Positions 59,365-64,000 of a stretch of 64,000 nt of DNA are shown in pieces. Numbering within the stretch: the first letter of the stretch is position 1; each line of letters begins with the position of its first letter. Made by a program: the position numbers and the translations under genes. Source of the DNA: Ricinus communis. Its lineage: Eukaryota > Streptophyta > Magnoliopsida > Malpighiales > Euphorbiaceae. The DNA is taken from positions 1,922,001-1,986,000 of the forward strand of contig NC_063261.1 of NCBI RefSeq assembly GCF_019578655.1, given 5' to 3'. The notes beneath the pieces were generated by a model. It made no database searches. It was not told the origin of the DNA and worked only from the letters and a program-made list of their open reading frames with translations.

Positions 59365-62300
59365 TTATTTAGGCAGCCCAGTTTGAGGGTTGAGAAGAGC
59401 CTGACTTTCATCAGTGAGCAAAACAGGACCTCTGCCGGGTCTTGTGCAGATGAAATAACTGACGTCCCCTTTGAATCTTGGGGCATCCTTAATTTCTGGA
59501 GGTGCTGGCAATGATTCCACATCCTTCATCTCTTCAATTCCAGCATCTTTCAGAATTGATTTATCACCAAGAACATAACTGGAGAAAGGGAAAGAAAAAT
59601 TTCATTATCAGGAAACTCATCCACCAACATCGCAGGTTTGCACCTAAATCCCCCACTATTGTATCTACACTGAGAAACATTGCATTGTTCCCTCAATATC
59701 CAAAGAAAAACAATACCTGTTTAAATCAGTATCAGAATTTGGTGGGAAATAATAAAGCAGCTTCTGCAACAACTGGACAGCAGTCTTTCTATTTTGTGCA
59801 ATTAGAACTGCATTAGGCCCAGCATCAAAGGTATAAGCCACCTGTTAATTTTCTCACAATTAGCCATTGCAATATCTCACATGCAAGATGTAATGTTCAA
59901 TCAGTATGACTCTAGACCATCTATGTATTAATTTTTATAATAAGAGTGGCTGAAAGACTAAAAAGTGCTATCACATAATATCATAACTCATGGCTGAATG
60001 GCGGGACTGGATCCAACCAAGAGATATGACATTCAATGTTTCTACAACCAGTAATATAACATGGTTCTTTGGAAGTAATGGCAATTAGCAGTTTAGAACA
60101 ACAATTGCCACAGTAGAGAAGCAGCTTCATCTCTGGGCATTCTGAAAGCATTTTGCATTTTCCAAAAGCCCAAATCAACAGAAACTAACGAGTTAACAAC
60201 AGCAAGGGAAGGACCCCCCAACGAGTAAGCATATATCAGCAAATCTTGAAAAGCATGCTTTGCATGAAATTGAGGTGCCAACTATGATTAGGTCGCTCAA
60301 ATGTGAAGCAATATGACACCACGATTTTAGGGCCAATACTTGATCTGATCTGATGAGAGAACCCCGTACAGGAACTACAAACAATACAGAATGAGGCGCT
60401 GACATGTTTCACAGAAAATCATGATAATTGGACAATGGAATTGAAGCACAAGTAGCTTATAGTCCTAACCCTTCTTTCTTAGAAAAAGAGAAAAAGAAAC
60501 TGAATTATATATTGACTTCCATGGTGTAAGCTTGTAACTCATGCTACTTTAGTACTTCTAAACATCAAGTGTCATATACAAAAGTGCATGGGACAGAACT
60601 TTTATATCTACAGTTCATTCCCCAGGTACCTCTGAGACAGCTTATTCTGCTAACTAAAACTTCACTATTTCCCTGTCAAGCTTCCAAAAATTAACATGGT
60701 CAAACACCAAAATTAATCAGGAAAAAATGCAATCTCTTAATCTTACTATAATCATGCATGGCTCAAGTTAATAATATAGATTTTCACTTAAAGAGTTTTA
60801 ACTAATGACTGTCTTGCAGAATATGCTATATTTCATCCTCTAAAATCTTTTGATACCAGGCATATAATTTGATCTCCTAAATTGTAATATATCCTTCCCC
60901 AATAAGAAGGCAAGCATCAAACATACCTGAGGTGTTTCTTCAGAACGATTCCATTTCTCAACACAGCTGATTATCCTGTAACAGAGTCACTATCAAAGTA
61001 TAAAACATTGGAGTTCGATACCTCAATGAGTCATTAATCCAAAATAACTTGAATGTCCATTTAAAGTAAAACTAGAAATGCAACTTACCTGTGGGATGTA
61101 TCATTCATGTAGAAAATTGGGGGACACGTGTCTAAGCAGACAGCATGGAACTGATTACTATCAGCACAGGTTATTTGGGCAAAAGATGCAAAATCGCGCT
61201 TATTTATGGCCTCTTCCATTTGTATGATGCGTTTTGGTACAACCTCCTATTAAAATCAAGGAAGAAGGTAGTATCAATACCACACTCACAGGATGGTCAA
61301 TGAATGACATAATCAGAAAACCAAACAGTGCATGAATTTCATTATGTAAAGAAGAAAGCAAAATCTGAACAAAAATAATTCTAAGGATTAAAACATTTGC
61401 AAATTACAGAACATATTTATCATCTAAAGTAGATGAAGTATAGAACTCCAACTCCATTCAGAAAGCTCAAGTATTAAAGAATTGAAATGCACTTTTTAGA
61501 AACAGAACCTTATTAAAATTGAGTTGCCAAAATATAATTAAGGGAATAGAAAAGCACCTTAGCTCTATGTTGCAAAAGCAAGCTAGTTTCAACGCTTTCA
61601 CGCATTCCTGAGGTGCTACTAGTTTCTTTCTGCCGTGAACTTACCTGGGAACAACACAACCAGAACAGAAAAAAGAGAAATTAGAGCATATGCCATGATT
61701 ACTGTGTACCAGAATGCATCGCAGGTTTACAATATTGTATCCTAAATTTAAAATGAACTAAATAGAATTGTACGTTTTATTTGCATCAAATGTGGATACA
61801 TCAGAGAATGAATCAACAAACTGTATAGCACATTTCTTCTTAAATATATAAATTATTGCAGTTATACAAAATATTACTAAACAGTATGGTAATCACAATC
61901 TGTGTGAACACTCTGAAATGCTAGATAAGATTCAGATGATGAGTCCTCCAGGATAACAAATTAAGCCTCTAATATATCAACAAGATTCTTACAGGACCAC
62001 AAAATTAGGAGACATGCTGCAGATATGATTTGACAATCAGTGCAAGATTTTTTTTTGTGCATAAACCAACTAAAGATTGACATTTTAAATTCACTCTACA
62101 TCTCTGACTTTCTCAATGAGCAAATTCTTGGGAGGGCAATGGTCCCTCATCCTTCAACATAGTTCCACCCTTATGCATGTCTCCACATGAAACTTACTAT
62201 CTACAGTTCAGTTTCACCAAAATGAAGAGCAAATAGCATGAAAGAAAAATGAAATTAAAAATATGTGGCAGAAGCTAAAAATAACTATACAGAGGACATG

Positions 62301-63734
62301 AGAATGTTGTCAAAAAAATAAACTGAAACAAAAATTTTAAAAATTTGATTCATAGGAAAACAACATATGATGAAACCAATTCACGTAGAAGTCCTGTTGT
62401 AAAAGCCTAAAAAAATTCAAAATTTATTATTAAACTTTCACAAGTGACCATAAAATAGAAGAAATTGTAAGAAATAGAAGTGACTTCAAAAAACAAAATG
62501 ATTGAATCGAAACCACTGGGAAGAAAACTGCTTAATATCCCAGGCCAAAAGCAACCAGGAAACTAACTCAAATAGCAAACTGCTTAATGAGTAACAGAAT
62601 ACATACCACAGCAATGATAATAACAAGATCATCCCAGTGCTTCTCATCGACAAGTTGAACAGCCAGGCTGTCACTTCCGTCATCAACCTGATGTATTTAA
62701 ATATAAAGATCAGTGTTACTCTCAATATCGCAAAGTTCTTTCTAGATAGAAGTAGAACAGAAAAATTTAAAATCAATCTTACTTTTCCCATGATCCACTT
62801 CACAAATCCACCAAACAAACTGCGACATGCACTGCCTGAACCTTGCCTAAGAAACAAAGTTTACAAATTATCAAATGCCTAATCCACTTTATATGACCAT
62901 CCCTGACAATTAGATATAACCAATATACTTGACTATACCTAACAAATCTATTTTAAATGAATAGTTCTGAATATTTAAATTTAACATACATGAATCAACT
63001 GTGGAATAATTCAAGTCAACAGTAAATAAAAGAAATTTCTATGATGATTTGTGGATATTCATCGTGTCAAAAAATTTGCAATATCAACTAAAACAGAATG
63101 ATTAGATACAAGAAAAATGATGCGCAACAAAGTATAAAAGAATTATAAAAAAAAAATACTACGCATCGCTCAAACCAAGCAAGAAGTTGAAAATGAAAAA
63201 GAAAAGAAGAAAACCTAAAACTCGTTGCTTGCAATAATAAAATAAAAAAATTAAATTTAAATTGGGGATAGAAGATATAACTACATCAATGAACATGTAA
63301 AATACAGGAAAAATCTATTATACATGAATGTGGTGTATGGCTCCCACCAGCCAAGAAAGTGAGAAATAATTAATGTCAGTCACAGAGTCCCATTGGGCCA
63401 GTCACTGGGCGCTTCTGTGTTAGTCAATGGATCCAACTTTCAGTTTTCAAAATACTATTTTCACTGCCTCTAGGCTGTTGTACGGGTGAGATCCATAAAC
63501 CAGATGTAGGATAAAATTTGCCATAAAAAGATATCATAAAAAAGCCACATGCAAGCAGTAAGATTCCAGCAAGAAACTAGGAAAGTGAACAAAAGCGAAA
63601 CAACCATGGAAATAAGCATTAAGCAAAAATGAAAATGTGTGGCAGGTGCCAAACAGAAGAAAATATATACCTTGCAATAGCAGAGAGCTCACTATTGTCT
63701 TCTCTAGCATTCATCAATTTTGCAAGGGCAAAAA
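59365..63734 (-). CDS. MVD: Mevalonate diphosphate decarboxylase, 3' eight exons (5' part outside the window)
   Basis: Catalyses the ATP-dependent decarboxylation of mevalonate 5-diphosphate to isopentenyl diphosphate, the last step of the plant mevalonate pathway to sterols and other isoprenoids. Exons in transcript order, all with GT-AG junctions in phase: 63734-63671, 62846-62783, 62687-62607, 61644-61558, 61246-61089, 60975-60927, 59841-59717, 59578-59365 (stop TAA 59365-59367). They give 279 uninterrupted residues of roughly 415-420 in plant enzymes, so the N-terminal third lies beyond 64000. Landmarks are '[16 protein letters not shown]' (substrate phosphate binding region), '[15 protein letters not shown]', '[11 protein letters not shown]', '[12 protein letters not shown]' with the catalytic Asp, and the end '[20 protein letters not shown]...GLPK'. 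It is the only gene here that looks functional. I saw no introns or exons damaged by repeats. Confidence 0.95.
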
Positions 63735-64000
63735 CTGCAATGAAACATTACATTAAGATGCATGCAAGATGGATTCTGTTTTCCAATGAATACACAACTC
63801 AAGATAGAGTTTTGCACATGTAAAGCTCAAAAACAATATAAACGCTGCCCAAAGTAGAATAATGCAAGGCCAGATACGCACTGCATTTATTCTAGTTGAC
63901 AGATCTTTTTGCCAAAGGAGAAACTGTAGATATACGTGAGAAAAGAAAATAGAAGGAACTATAATATGCCCAGTATTATAATAATGCAAATTGAACCATA
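63735..64000 (-). other. Intron of the decarboxylase gene, running off the window
   Basis: It starts after the acceptor (AG at 63735-63736 in minus sense). No further exon, such as the expected 'AAGLASSAAG' region, is visible before the window ends, and the short frames here have no meaning. Confidence 0.7.

Noticed and set aside
59086..59816. Plus-strand frames of 142 and 104 codons near the right end
   Set aside because: They run antisense across the last exons and 3' UTR of the decarboxylase gene.

Overview
This window is plant nuclear DNA, most likely from a eudicot. It is AT-rich. The only intact gene has many short exons bounded by GT-AG introns. Almost everything else is decayed plant transposable elements: Ty3-gypsy chromovirus, Athila and Ogre/Tat lineages, a Ty1-copia fragment and a Mutator-like element. 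The C-terminal residues of the one host gene resemble Malpighiales or Euphorbiaceae homologues as I remember them, but that is weak evidence and I do not name a species. No tRNA, rRNA, CRISPR or prokaryotic feature was seen. Layout: 1-1690 holds a minus-strand copia-type gag fragment with a primer binding site and probable LTR. 1691-6535 is a plus-strand Athila pol remnant with a small AT-hook-like ORF after it. 6782-30079 is a minus-strand chromovirus, called Tekay-1 here. It is split by an Ogre/Tat element (12395-27607) that landed in its gag zinc knuckle with a recognisable target duplication. Its 5' LTR is cut by a small deleted Athila-like element (30080 to about 34010). 34516-47363 is a second, plus-strand chromovirus, Tekay-2. 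Its 5' LTR is followed directly by an inverted LTR copy, which makes a palindrome with arms of about 2.2 kb. Its gag is split by a 602-bp solo LTR packed with perfect heat-shock elements. About 47364-58700 is a Mutator-like element carrying a DUF1985/Ulp1-type (C48) peptidase gene on the plus strand and a MULE transposase on the minus strand. The transposase is itself split by a 2.85-kb solo LTR of the Tekay-1 family. 59365-63734 is the 3' two thirds of a mevalonate diphosphate decarboxylase gene on the minus strand: eight exons, 279 residues, open throughout, with the 5' part beyond the window. How it fits together: only the mevalonate-pathway gene looks functional. The elements form a record of successive insertions, and three insertions can be read at base level because removing the insert plus one target duplication restores the host element's reading frame (12395-27607, 40081-40682, 54249-57096). 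The most interesting signals are the heat-shock-element solo LTR, the antisense plant-mobile-domain-like gene inside the Ogre element, the LTR palindrome, and the Ulp1-carrying MULE.
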